This document shows positions 9,490 to 18,171 of a DNA stretch of 32,967 bases, piece by piece. This stretch comes from Methylococcaceae bacterium. Lineage in GTDB: Bacteria > Pseudomonadota > Gammaproteobacteria > Methylococcales > Methylomonadaceae. The DNA is taken from positions 1 through 32,967 of the forward strand of contig SXIZ01000196.1 in NCBI GenBank assembly GCA_005779525.1. The letters run 5' to 3'. Every line of letters begins with the position of its first letter. Position 1 is the first letter of the stretch. A program made the position numbers and the translations under genes. The notes under the pieces were generated by a model. It did no database searches. It was given only the letters and a program-made list of their open reading frames with translations, and was not told the origin of the DNA.

Positions 9490-10509
9490 CTATTCTGGCT
9501 GAATGCGTTGTAACTGCCGTGTTAATTCTAACCAAGCACCTGCCACGCCTAACAACGACCCCAGCAGTAATAACTGCAAGGTATCGGCATAGCCTAAGAA
9601 TACAATATTAAATTCAGAAGCATATAGCTTTGAAAGCTGAGTTGCTGGCTGCTGAATGATCAACATAATGATGGTGACCACCAGCCAAGCGATTAATGCG
9701 GCTAAAAACCCTAACCAAAATCCGGTATAAAGAAATGGACGACGAATAAAAGCATTGGTGGCCCCTACCAACTTCGCAATAATGACTTCATCTTTACGAT
9801 TTTGTAATTCCAAGCGAATGGTATTTGCAATAATTAACAATACTTCTAAACCGAAAAGCACCCCCATAAGCCAGACGCTACGTTCCGCCAGTTCTAAAAT
9901 GGCTTGTAAACGATGTAACCACTGCATATCGAGTTGTGCAAAATCAACTTCTGGATATTGTTGCAATTGTTCTACTAACTTAGCGGAAATTGATTGATCA
10001 CTTAAAGCGTTTCTGGGAGTGACCACTAATACTGCAGGCAATGGATTTTGCTGCAATTCATCCAAGGCCGCACCAAAACCACTATGGGCTTTAAATTCAA
10101 TCAGGGCCTGTTCGGGGGTAATTAAACTGACATTCTCTACATCGGGGTTAGCCGTTATTTCTTTGCGTAATTTATCGATCACACTCGGCTTCAGTTCGCC
10201 TTTTAAAAACACGGAGATCTGATGGCTAGATGCCAAACCACCTGTAAGCTGCTGAAAATTTTGGACTATTAAATAAAAAATACATGCTAAAGCAATACTG
10301 GTGGAAAGTACCAACAACGTCATGGTTAAAGACGCCGGGGAGCGCATTAATCGCCCTAAACTGGAAAATAACGCGTGCGCATGTAAATCGCGATACGCAT
10401 GCCAACGGTTATTCAGTTGCAACTTATAACGTTCAAACCTGCCTAAGGCCTTTCGATTCTGAGTACTTTTATCTTTTAACATAGTCTTGACCCGCCACCA
10501 AGCGACCAT
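9490..10509 (-). CDS. ftsX: Cell division protein FtsX
   Basis: Four-TM permease architecture; overlaps ftsE; NPLPAVLVV extracytoplasmic segment. Confidence 0.92.
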   Translation of the reverse strand: MVAWWRVKTMLKDKSTQNRKALGRFERYKLQLNNRWHAYRDLHAHALFSSLGRLMRSPASLTMTLLVLSTSIALACIFYLIVQNFQQLTGGLASSHQISVFLKGELKPSVIDKLRKEITANPDVENVSLITPEQALIEFKAHSGFGAALDELQQNPLPAVLVVTPRNALSDQSISAKLVEQLQQYPEVDFAQLDMQWLHRLQAILELAERSVWLMGVLFGLEVLLIIANTIRLELQNRKDEVIIAKLVGATNAFIRRPFLYTGFWLGFLAALIAWLVVTIIMLIIQQPATQLSKLYASEFNIVFLGYADTLQLLLLGSLLGVAGAWLELTRQLQRIQPE

Positions 10510-11143
10510 GATCCAAGGTAAGTACTCGGTGCCCCATACGATTAATTAACTCAAAATCATGGGTCGCAATTAAAATTGCAACCCCGACTTGGGTAAATTG
10601 ACCAAATAGACGCATAATTTCTTTCGATAACTGTGGATCTAAGTTCCCTGTCGGCTCGTCTGCAAGAATCAATTCTGGTTTATTGACCACTGCACGCGCA
10701 ATACCTACCCGTTGTTGCTCCCCGCCTGATAGGGCCTGGGGGTATTTATGCTCCTTACCCAGCAAACCGACTTTATCTAATGCAGCGCGCACACGCTTGG
10801 CAATATCTTGGTAACCATAGCCTGCAACCACCATCGGCAAAGCGATGTTATCCAGTACGGTGCGATCTTGCAGCAATTTGTAATCCTGAAAAATCAAGCC
10901 CATCTTGCGCCGTACATACGGGATTTGCGAACTTTTAAGTTGACTGACATCTTGTCCGCCCAATAACACCTGACCATGGGTACAATTTTCCATCAACGCA
11001 GCGAGTTTCAGTACGGTACTTTTGCCTGCACCTGAATGCCCAGTCAAGAAAACAATTTCACCTGGCCGGATATGAAAATTCACATCCAATAAGGCATCGC
11101 CTCCGTCTTGGTAACGCTTACTGACATGTTCAAATTTCAACAC
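10469..11143 (-). CDS. ftsE: Cell division ATP-binding protein FtsE
   Basis: Walker [10 protein letters not shown], signature [14 protein letters not shown], Walker [13 protein letters not shown]. Confidence 0.95.
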   Translation of the reverse strand: MLKFEHVSKRYQDGGDALLDVNFHIRPGEIVFLTGHSGAGKSTVLKLAALMENCTHGQVLLGGQDVSQLKSSQIPYVRRKMGLIFQDYKLLQDRTVLDNIALPMVVAGYGYQDIAKRVRAALDKVGLLGKEHKYPQALSGGEQQRVGIARAVVNKPELILADEPTGNLDPQLSKEIMRLFGQFTQVGVAILIATHDFELINRMGHRVLTLDHGRLVAGQDYVKR

Positions 11144-11146
11144 GGC

Positions 11147-13084
11147 TTATTCATCCAGTACAAACAATGCATCCACAAAGCGTTCGGCATCGAAGTCTTG
11201 CAAATCATCAATGGCCTCCCCCACACCAATATAGCGGATCGGAATTTCCATTTGCCGCGCCAAGGCAAAAATAACGCCCCCCTTGGCTGTACCGTCCAGT
11301 TTAGTTAGCACCAAACCTGTCAACGCAACGGCTTCATTAAACAATTTTGCTTGCGACAAGGCATTTTGTCCGGTCCCCGCATCGAGCACCAGCAATACTT
11401 CATGCGGTGCGGATTCATCTAGACGCCCCATAATACGTTTAACTTTTTTCAATTCATCCATTAAATTGGATTTTGTATGCAAGCGCCCTGCGGTATCAGC
11501 AATCAAGACATCAATCCCTTTTGCACTTGCAGATTGCACAGCATCAAAAATGACGGACGCAGAATCTGCCCCCGTATGCTGAGCGACTACTTGAATATTA
11601 TTGCGCTCACCCCAAACTTGTAATTGCTCAACCGCGGCGGCTCTAAACGTATCTCCCGCGGCCAACATAACGCTATGCCCTTGAGCTTGCAAACGTTTGG
11701 CCATTTTACCTATGGTTGTCGTTTTACCCGCGCCATTAATACCGACCACTAAAATAACATAAGGCTTATCTTGTTTGGGAATAACCAAAGGACGAGAACA
11801 AGGTTGTAGTAACAGTAATAATTCTTGTTTCAACGCCGCAGATAGCGTTTGCACATCATTTAATTGCTGGCGTTCGAGTTTATCGGTCAGTTTTTGAATA
11901 ATCGCAGTAGTAGCCTCCATGCCCACATCGGCCATGATCAAGCTCGCTTCGATATCTTCGAGTAATTCGGAATTTATGGCGCGCTGTCCAAACGGAATGG
12001 CTGAGAGTACATTACCAATCCCAGAACGCGTGCGTTTTAATTGGGATTTTAGACGTAAATAGATGGATTCCGGTTCTGGCTCGACGTAGTCGGCTTTAGC
12101 AGATGCCGCAGTTAATGCGGTCACCGCGTTCGCCGCTGCGATTTCCTTGGTTGCATCAGGAACATACACGGCATAGCTGCTGTAAAAACTCATTGCCAAT
12201 ACAGGTAGCAACAGCAACAGCCCTAAACCGCTATGCAGCCAAGTTATCCATACAGGATGTTGCATTTGGAGGCTAGCCATGCCGAGGGTTATCTCCATCA
12301 CCAACATTACCAGCAAGACTAAACCCGCTTTACGGATTTCCAATACTTGTCTGGGTAATAATGCCAGTATCGCCACGGCAAACAAGCCAAAAGCAATAAT
12401 GCAAGCGAGCGCGACATGCCAAAGCATAATTCCAGACAGATGCTCGGATGTGATAACAGGCATTTGGCCATTAAATACCGCCAACAAAGCCTGAAGTAGC
12501 ATTCTAAGATCTAACGTCGTTAACCACGCTGCAATACATGGAGCTAGATCACTACATGCTTGCCCAGCAGCATTGGTACTGACCCAAATGCCTGAAAACT
12601 GCAGTACTAACACGCATAAAACCGCTAATTTAGCCAAATACCCCACACTACAGCTTTTTACGCGTATGACATTTGGGGCAAGGTGTAATGCTAATGCATA
12701 AGCACAAGCGATGAATAATCCACCCAGTGAGAAATGAAGTGCAGATTTTATTGCAGGCGATAATAGCTGACCGAAACTCAGATCGATGCCTAAAGGCAAT
12801 AGTAGCAACAGGGCATAAACAATATAACCCAGCAATGCTCTAACCCGCAGCACGCTATGAGTCATAGCGATCGGTATTGCAGAAAGAACGAGTAACGCCA
12901 TTAACGCAATACTATAGTTATGTACGATGAGCGGTAGGGCTTGCTCGAAACTCAAAAACTGTAACAGCGACCCCGATGGAGACATTGACTGCGATAGGTC
13001 AGTTTGACTCGTTCGGTAGACAACACCTGCCAAGCTAGCAAGCAAGGCAAAAAAGCCACATAGGTAAGCAATAAGTTTCAACAT
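11147..13084 (-). CDS. ftsY: Fusion protein: N-terminal divergent CtaA/Cox15-like heme A synthase domain (aa ~1-305) plus C-terminal FtsY SRP receptor NG domain (aa ~340-645)
   Basis: One uninterrupted 645-aa ORF. FtsY: GINGAGKTTTIGKMAKRL, DTFRAAAVEQL, DTAGRLHTKSNLM, TKLDGTAKGG. N-term: 8 hydrophobic segments, QFSGIWVSTNAAGQACSDLAPC, paired H55/H117 and H223/H284. Confidence 0.88.
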   Translation of the reverse strand: MLKLIAYLCGFFALLASLAGVVYRTSQTDLSQSMSPSGSLLQFLSFEQALPLIVHNYSIALMALLVLSAIPIAMTHSVLRVRALLGYIVYALLLLLPLGIDLSFGQLLSPAIKSALHFSLGGLFIACAYALALHLAPNVIRVKSCSVGYLAKLAVLCVLVLQFSGIWVSTNAAGQACSDLAPCIAAWLTTLDLRMLLQALLAVFNGQMPVITSEHLSGIMLWHVALACIIAFGLFAVAILALLPRQVLEIRKAGLVLLVMLVMEITLGMASLQMQHPVWITWLHSGLGLLLLLPVLAMSFYSSYAVYVPDATKEIAAANAVTALTAASAKADYVEPEPESIYLRLKSQLKRTRSGIGNVLSAIPFGQRAINSELLEDIEASLIMADVGMEATTAIIQKLTDKLERQQLNDVQTLSAALKQELLLLLQPCSRPLVIPKQDKPYVILVVGINGAGKTTTIGKMAKRLQAQGHSVMLAAGDTFRAAAVEQLQVWGERNNIQVVAQHTGADSASVIFDAVQSASAKGIDVLIADTAGRLHTKSNLMDELKKVKRIMGRLDESAPHEVLLVLDAGTGQNALSQAKLFNEAVALTGLVLTKLDGTAKGGVIFALARQMEIPIRYIGVGEAIDDLQDFDAERFVDALFVLDE

Positions 13085-13169
13085 GCGTGATCCATTCGTT
13101 TATTATTTTTATATTCTGTTGTTAGCAATCTAACCTAAGTCAGATTGGTGCGTACTTGTTTGGAAATAA

Positions 13170-13766
13170 CTAACCAATTTGGGAAATCATCAATAATTTT
13201 TTCAAATCATCTTTTACTTTATATGGATCAAATCCGGGTTCATATTGCATCATTAAATTCCCGAGAGGATCCATTAAAAACAGCATTCCCTCTGGGATCT
13301 CTGCCTTTCTGATGGTCGTTAATTTCTGCTTTAATTCAGGCATTGCTTGAGCGCGCAGCAATCGGCTATCATCTTCCCACCATTTTGCACTTACCGTCTC
13401 GGGTGGCGGATTAAACACCGCTACGAGACGACGAGTGCGCGTTAAATCTTTATTTAACATTAAAACTATCTGCTTAGTTTTATGGATTGCATCTAAACAT
13501 GTCTGATTACAATCATTGCCTGCTATCACATTAAGCAACACCCAATGACCTGCTATTTCCGACATATTATTGCGGGAAAACTGATCTAATCCGGTGAATT
13601 CAATTAAGTCTGTAGGAACTGGGGGCGTAATCAGTTCGCCGTTGTTGGTATGCGTTACCAATGTTTGCGGATGCTCTTTTAGATACCATGCAATTAAAAA
13701 TGGAATGAAAGACATCGCAAAAATAATGAGTATAAGTCTTTGATTTTTAGTTTGTTGCTGATTCAT
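13170..13766 (-). CDS. SCO/thioredoxin-like cytochrome oxidase assembly protein (CNQTC motif)
   Basis: Single N-terminal TM, CxxxC motif in NVIAGNDCNQTCLDAI, oxidase operon context; overlaps surf1. Confidence 0.7.
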   Translation of the reverse strand: MNQQQTKNQRLILIIFAMSFIPFLIAWYLKEHPQTLVTHTNNGELITPPVPTDLIEFTGLDQFSRNNMSEIAGHWVLLNVIAGNDCNQTCLDAIHKTKQIVLMLNKDLTRTRRLVAVFNPPPETVSAKWWEDDSRLLRAQAMPELKQKLTTIRKAEIPEGMLFLMDPLGNLMMQYEPGFDPYKVKDDLKKLLMISQIG

Positions 13767-14481
13767 GTAATTTTTTTCTTATTGACCAAAATGCTAACAC
13801 CGTTAAGGTAAATGCTAAACCAAACCATTGCACCGCATAAGCAATATGTTTTTCCGGCGTAATGAGCACGGGCAGACTCCAACTGCGTAAGTAGCCATTT
13901 TCAGCGTATGGATCCAGTTCTATTTGAAAGCTAAGTACATCAGCATGTAATAACGGCCCCAGTATTTTAGGTTGCACCACCTGGACTACAGCTGGCCATC
14001 CAGATGTTGGTAACTCAGCGCCCGACAACTGCAAACCTACACTGGGAAAACTATTGACCCGTCCAGTCAGACTAACTTGCTTTTGCGTAAACGCAATATC
14101 AGGCAGGATCTTCCGATCCACATTCAGCGGCACCCAGCCTCGATTAATCAATATTACCTTATGGTTAGATAGTTTTAAGGGGGTTAATACCAAGTAACCC
14201 ACTTTGCCATGCATATGCTGATTATCTACTAAAAATTGATGCTCAACATCATATTCTCCGGTCACACTGACAGGTCTAAATTTTAAACTTGCAAGATCAT
14301 CCGGGGTATTGCCATCAATGACTAACGCATCCTGTTGTAATAATTGTTCTTGGGTTTGCAAATATTCGCGTTTTTGTTCCGAACGGGCGAGCTGCCAGAA
14401 ACCTAAGCTGAGTAGTATCCCCATCACTAGTATATAGGCCAAAAGAGGCCACATACCGATTTGTCTTAATTTTAAAATCAT
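13747..14481 (-). CDS. SURF1 family cytochrome oxidase assembly protein
   Basis: Two terminal TMs, LGFWQLARSEQKREYL, VLINRGWVP motif. Confidence 0.9.
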   Translation of the reverse strand: MILKLRQIGMWPLLAYILVMGILLSLGFWQLARSEQKREYLQTQEQLLQQDALVIDGNTPDDLASLKFRPVSVTGEYDVEHQFLVDNQHMHGKVGYLVLTPLKLSNHKVILINRGWVPLNVDRKILPDIAFTQKQVSLTGRVNSFPSVGLQLSGAELPTSGWPAVVQVVQPKILGPLLHADVLSFQIELDPYAENGYLRSWSLPVLITPEKHIAYAVQWFGLAFTLTVLAFWSIRKKLHESATN

Positions 14482-14552
14482 CCGCAGTATCTATTGGCAA
14501 TTTTGCGCTAAATAGCTGAAAATACCATTTATTTTCTCATTTACAAAATATT

Positions 14553-14807
14553 ATGCTTAAAATCTTTGTTATTGTTGCATTTATTCTGATTATCATCAGC
14601 TTAGGAAATGCGCTGTTTCACTTAGTAAAATCGAAAAATGAAATTGATTCTGCCAAAACAGCCAAAGCCCTGACGGTGCGTATTAGCCTATCGATTGCTT
14701 TGTTTTTCTTGATTTTTCTTGCGTTTGCGACAGGTTTACTGCAACCTCATGGCATCGGTGCGGTGATCAAAAATCATCCTAATAACACCCAGACTAACAC
14801 TCCATAA
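14553..14807 (+). CDS. DUF2909 twin-transmembrane protein
   Basis: 84 aa, two TMs, MLKIFVIVAFILIIISLGNALFHLVK; opposite orientation between coxC and surf1 as in many cox loci. Confidence 0.75.
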   Translation: MLKIFVIVAFILIIISLGNALFHLVKSKNEIDSAKTAKALTVRISLSIALFFLIFLAFATGLLQPHGIGAVIKNHPNNTQTNTP

Positions 14808-14841
14808 GTTTGGCGCATTTCATGTCGCCGTATAAACAAAA

Positions 14842-14867
14842 AAGGCGCTGACTGACGTCAACGCCTT
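14842..14867 (-). terminator. Terminator hairpin between coxC and DUF2909
   Basis: AAGGCG-C-TGAC-TGAC-GTCA-A-CGCCTT stem; T-run follows on the minus strand. Confidence 0.75.
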
Positions 14868-14888
14868 GATACCGATTAAATGTAATTT

Positions 14889-15755
14889 CTACATCAAGTA
14901 CACAAAAACAAACAGACCTAACCAGACGACGTCAACGAAATGCCAGTACCATGCTGCCGCTTCGAAAGCAAAATGGTTCTCCGGTTTAAAATGACCTTTG
15001 CTGCTGCGAAACAGCACCACCGTCAAAATAATTGCTCCGACACACACATGAAATCCATGGAAACCGGTCAACATGAAAAAGGTTGAGCCATAAATTCCAG
15101 AACCCAAGGTTAAGCCCATTTCAGTATAGGCTTCGTGGTATTCAAAAGCTTGACAAGCTACGAAAGTAAAACCCAGTGCGACAGTTGCAATCAAACCCTT
15201 AATTAATTGACTACGATTTTTAGCCAATAAACCATGATGCGCCCAAGTACAAGTCACACCACTGGTTAGCAGAATTAAGGTGTTCAAGAAAGGCAATCCC
15301 CAGGCACCCATCGGTTCAAATTCCCCACCGACGTTTCCTGGACCATTAGTTGGCCACTTGGCTTCAAATCCCGGCCATAACATTGCAGTATCCCGACCCG
15401 GACCATCACCTATACCGCCTAACCAAGGCACAGATAAGTTACGGGTATACCAAAGCGTTCCAAAAAATACAGCAAAAAACATGATTTCGGAGAAAATAAA
15501 CCACATCATACCCATGCGATAGGAGATTCCTACCTGCGTACTGTACATGCCGGACTCACTTTCGTGCGCCTGTAAAGTAAACCAGCCTGCTAACATGACG
15601 ATGAAGATGGCTAATCCCAACACCATCATGCTCGAGCCAATAGACGATCCATTTAGATAGTTTGCAAATCCTGCCAGCATCGTCATCAACCCGACGGTAC
15701 CTATCACCGGCCAAGTAGCTTGATGCGGGATATAATAAGCATTATTTGTCGCCAT
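14889..15755 (-). CDS. coxC: Cytochrome c oxidase subunit III
   Basis: FSEIMFFAVFFGTLWYTRN, TGFHGFHVCVGAI, EAAAWYWHFVDVVWLGLFVFVY. Confidence 0.96.
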   Translation of the reverse strand: MATNNAYYIPHQATWPVIGTVGLMTMLAGFANYLNGSSIGSSMMVLGLAIFIVMLAGWFTLQAHESESGMYSTQVGISYRMGMMWFIFSEIMFFAVFFGTLWYTRNLSVPWLGGIGDGPGRDTAMLWPGFEAKWPTNGPGNVGGEFEPMGAWGLPFLNTLILLTSGVTCTWAHHGLLAKNRSQLIKGLIATVALGFTFVACQAFEYHEAYTEMGLTLGSGIYGSTFFMLTGFHGFHVCVGAIILTVVLFRSSKGHFKPENHFAFEAAAWYWHFVDVVWLGLFVFVYLM

Positions 15756-15868
15756 AATTTTCCCCTGTCTATTACTTCTTATTTAATATTAAAAAATTGT
15801 TGTGCCAAAGCGATATTTTTGACTTTGGCAGGTAATTCTGGGTTGATCACCCAGCGCAAAGTTACCGT

Positions 15869-16303
15869 TTATACTTCCTGCGCCTGCAAGGTTATGGTTT
15901 CAAAACACAAACAATGGAGCACGCCAAAATAATTGGCCGCAAATCCCGGGCTTACGCTAGCTAACGTGCGTAATTTAATTTCTTTGCCCGCCAGATTGTG
16001 TAATTGATAACTCACATCATAAATCGCACCTGGATGCACTTCCCAGCGCGACTGCGAAAACGTTACCTGCAGATCACTCGCGGCGCTGACTGCGCTGATA
16101 AAATCCACGTACACATTTCTTTGCTCATCCACCTGATAAGCCAAGGTTTTTTCATCCAACAACTGCGTTATCTTGCCATTGACTCCGCTAATTTGCGTAA
16201 ACACATCATAGAGCGGAATCATTGCCACACTGAAACCCAACATTCCCAGGGCTACCAGCAATAATTTTACTGCCAAGCGCCGATTTTGCTGCTGTGTATT
16301 CAC
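15869..16303 (-). CDS. ctaG: CtaG/Cox11 cytochrome oxidase CuB assembly protein, truncated by an in-frame TAA (homologous frame continues to 15779)
   Basis: FSVAMIPLYDVFTQISGVNGK, FAANYFGVLHCLCF copper motif. GTG start at 16303 overlaps the upstream small ORF stop (GTGA). Confidence 0.85.
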   Translation of the reverse strand: MNTQQQNRRLAVKLLLVALGMLGFSVAMIPLYDVFTQISGVNGKITQLLDEKTLAYQVDEQRNVYVDFISAVSAASDLQVTFSQSRWEVHPGAIYDVSYQLHNLAGKEIKLRTLASVSPGFAANYFGVLHCLCFETITLQAQEV

Positions 16304-16398
16304 CCCGACATGGCCTGATGTACCGCGTAGGCATAAATACAAAAAGCAATCAGAAACAACACAGTAACCGTAATAATATTTTTCTTTTTAGTGTCCAT
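16300..16398 (-). CDS. Small single-TM protein (32 aa) of the cox operon
   Basis: MDTKKKNIITVTVLFLIAFCIYAYAVHQAMSG, not in the ORF track; sits between coxA and ctaG with GTGA overlap to ctaG. Confidence 0.7.
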   Translation of the reverse strand: MDTKKKNIITVTVLFLIAFCIYAYAVHQAMSG

Positions 16399-16474
16399 AT
16401 TAACCTTGTGCCCTGTTTTGTGGCCAAAACAGGGCTTAACTAAGTTTCTTAACTTAGCGACCAACACCTACAGA

Positions 16475-18097
16475 TTAATGATGCTCTGTAGGAATAATGG
16501 TTGGTGGCGTTGTAAAAGAATGGTACGGCGGAGGAGAAGGCAAAGTCCATTCTAAACCATGCTTGGCAGCATCTTCCCAGACTTCATCAGTCACTTTTTC
16601 ACCCGTGCCACCTTTGATCGTATGGATAACAATATACAAAAATAACAACTGGCTAGCACCAAAGATAAATCCACCAATACTAGAAATCATATTCCAATCA
16701 GCAAACTGCACTGCATAATCTGGAATCCTTCTAGGCATACCCGCTAAACCTAAGAAATGTTGCGGGAAGAATAAAATATTTACCGAGATCGCTGACAACC
16801 AAAAATGCAATTTACCAATTTTTTCGTCATACATATGCCCAGTCCATTTTGGCAACCAGTAATACCCTGCCGCCATCAAAATAAATACTGACGCAGGTAC
16901 CAAGGTGTAATGAAAGTGCGCAACAATAAAATAAGTATCATGATATTGAAAATCCAGCGGCGCTACCGACATCATCAAACCCGTCAAGCCACCCATGGTA
17001 AATAACACCACAAATGCAATCGAAAACAACATCGGCGTTTCAAAAGTCATCGCACCTTTCCACATGGTTGCAGTCCAATTGAAGACTTTAACGCCAGTTG
17101 GAATCGCAATTAACATGGTGGCATACATAAAGTACAACTCGCCAGCAATTGGCAAGCCCACGGTAAACATGTGATGCGACCATACGATAAACGATAAGAA
17201 CGCAATCGAAGCCGTTGCATAAACCATGGAGCTGTAGCCAAATAATGGCTTACGCGCAAACACGGGGATAATGGTAGATGCCACACCGAAAGTCGGTAGA
17301 ATCATGACATACACTTCAGGATGACCGAAGAACCAGAAAATATGTTGATATAAAACTGGATCGCCGCCACCTGCCGCATCAAAGAAGCTAGTATCGAAGA
17401 AACGGTCAGTTAATAACATGGTCACCGCACCTGCAAAAACAGGCATGATCGCTACCAATAAAAAGCCCGTAATCAACCAAGTCCACACAAACAACGGCAT
17501 TTTCATTAAGGTCATGCCGGGAGCACGCATATTGAAAATGGTCGAAATGATATTAATGGCGCCCATGATGGAGGAAATACCCAATAAATGCACCGAGAAT
17601 ACTGCAAATGGTAAGGCTTTACCTGTTTGTAATACTAAAGGCGGATATAAGGTCCAACCCGAGGCAGGAGCCCCCCCTTCCATAAACAAGGTACTCGCAA
17701 GTAGTAACACTCCCGCGACTAACAACCAAAAACTCATATTGTTCATGCGCGGCAATGCCATATCTGGCGCACCGATCATGAGAGGAATCATCCAGTTTGC
17801 CAGCCCAACAAAGGCAGGCATAACCGCACCAAACACCATGACCAAAGCATGCATAGTTGTCATAGAGTTAAAAAACTGCGGCTCTACGAATTGCATACCT
17901 GGTTCAAATAATTCGGCACGAATGACCATAGCCATCGCCCCACCAACGAAAAACATAATCAACGCAAACCATAAATAGAGTGTGCCGATATCTTTGTGGT
18001 TGGTGGTAATTATCCACCGTAATAGCCCCTTGGCTGGGCCGTGATCATGATGCTCATGCTCATGATCGTGATCATGTTCAGCAACTACTGTAGACAT
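16475..18097 (-). CDS. coxA: Cytochrome c oxidase subunit I (A1-type, GHPEVY)
   Basis: [37 protein letters not shown]; His-rich N-terminus. Confidence 0.97.
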   Translation of the reverse strand: MSTVVAEHDHDHEHEHHDHGPAKGLLRWIITTNHKDIGTLYLWFALIMFFVGGAMAMVIRAELFEPGMQFVEPQFFNSMTTMHALVMVFGAVMPAFVGLANWMIPLMIGAPDMALPRMNNMSFWLLVAGVLLLASTLFMEGGAPASGWTLYPPLVLQTGKALPFAVFSVHLLGISSIMGAINIISTIFNMRAPGMTLMKMPLFVWTWLITGFLLVAIMPVFAGAVTMLLTDRFFDTSFFDAAGGGDPVLYQHIFWFFGHPEVYVMILPTFGVASTIIPVFARKPLFGYSSMVYATASIAFLSFIVWSHHMFTVGLPIAGELYFMYATMLIAIPTGVKVFNWTATMWKGAMTFETPMLFSIAFVVLFTMGGLTGLMMSVAPLDFQYHDTYFIVAHFHYTLVPASVFILMAAGYYWLPKWTGHMYDEKIGKLHFWLSAISVNILFFPQHFLGLAGMPRRIPDYAVQFADWNMISSIGGFIFGASQLLFLYIVIHTIKGGTGEKVTDEVWEDAAKHGLEWTLPSPPPYHSFTTPPTIIPTEHH

Positions 18098-18141
18098 ATA
18101 ATTAATACCTCATTAATAAATAAAAAGATTAGATAACCCGA

Positions 18142-18157
18142 TAAACGCATGCGTTTA
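18142..18157. repeat. 16-bp perfect palindrome TAAACGCATGCGTTTA between coxB and coxA
   Basis: Read directly from sequence. Confidence 0.8.
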
Positions 18158-18171
18158 GCCCAATATCCCGT

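Noticed and set aside
12170-12200. Possible internal ATG start for a standalone FtsY (MSFYSSYAV...)
   Set aside because: No Shine-Dalgarno-like sequence upstream of this ATG; the long frame is continuous, so the fusion remains the simpler reading, though internal initiation cannot be excluded
14553-14807. DUF2909 gene in opposite orientation inside the cox locus as an insertion
   Set aside because: This orientation between coxC and surf1 is common in gammaproteobacterial cox loci
17418-17978. 186-aa plus-strand ORF
   Set aside because: Fully antisense to coxA; composition is a shadow of the coxA frame and no domain is recognisable
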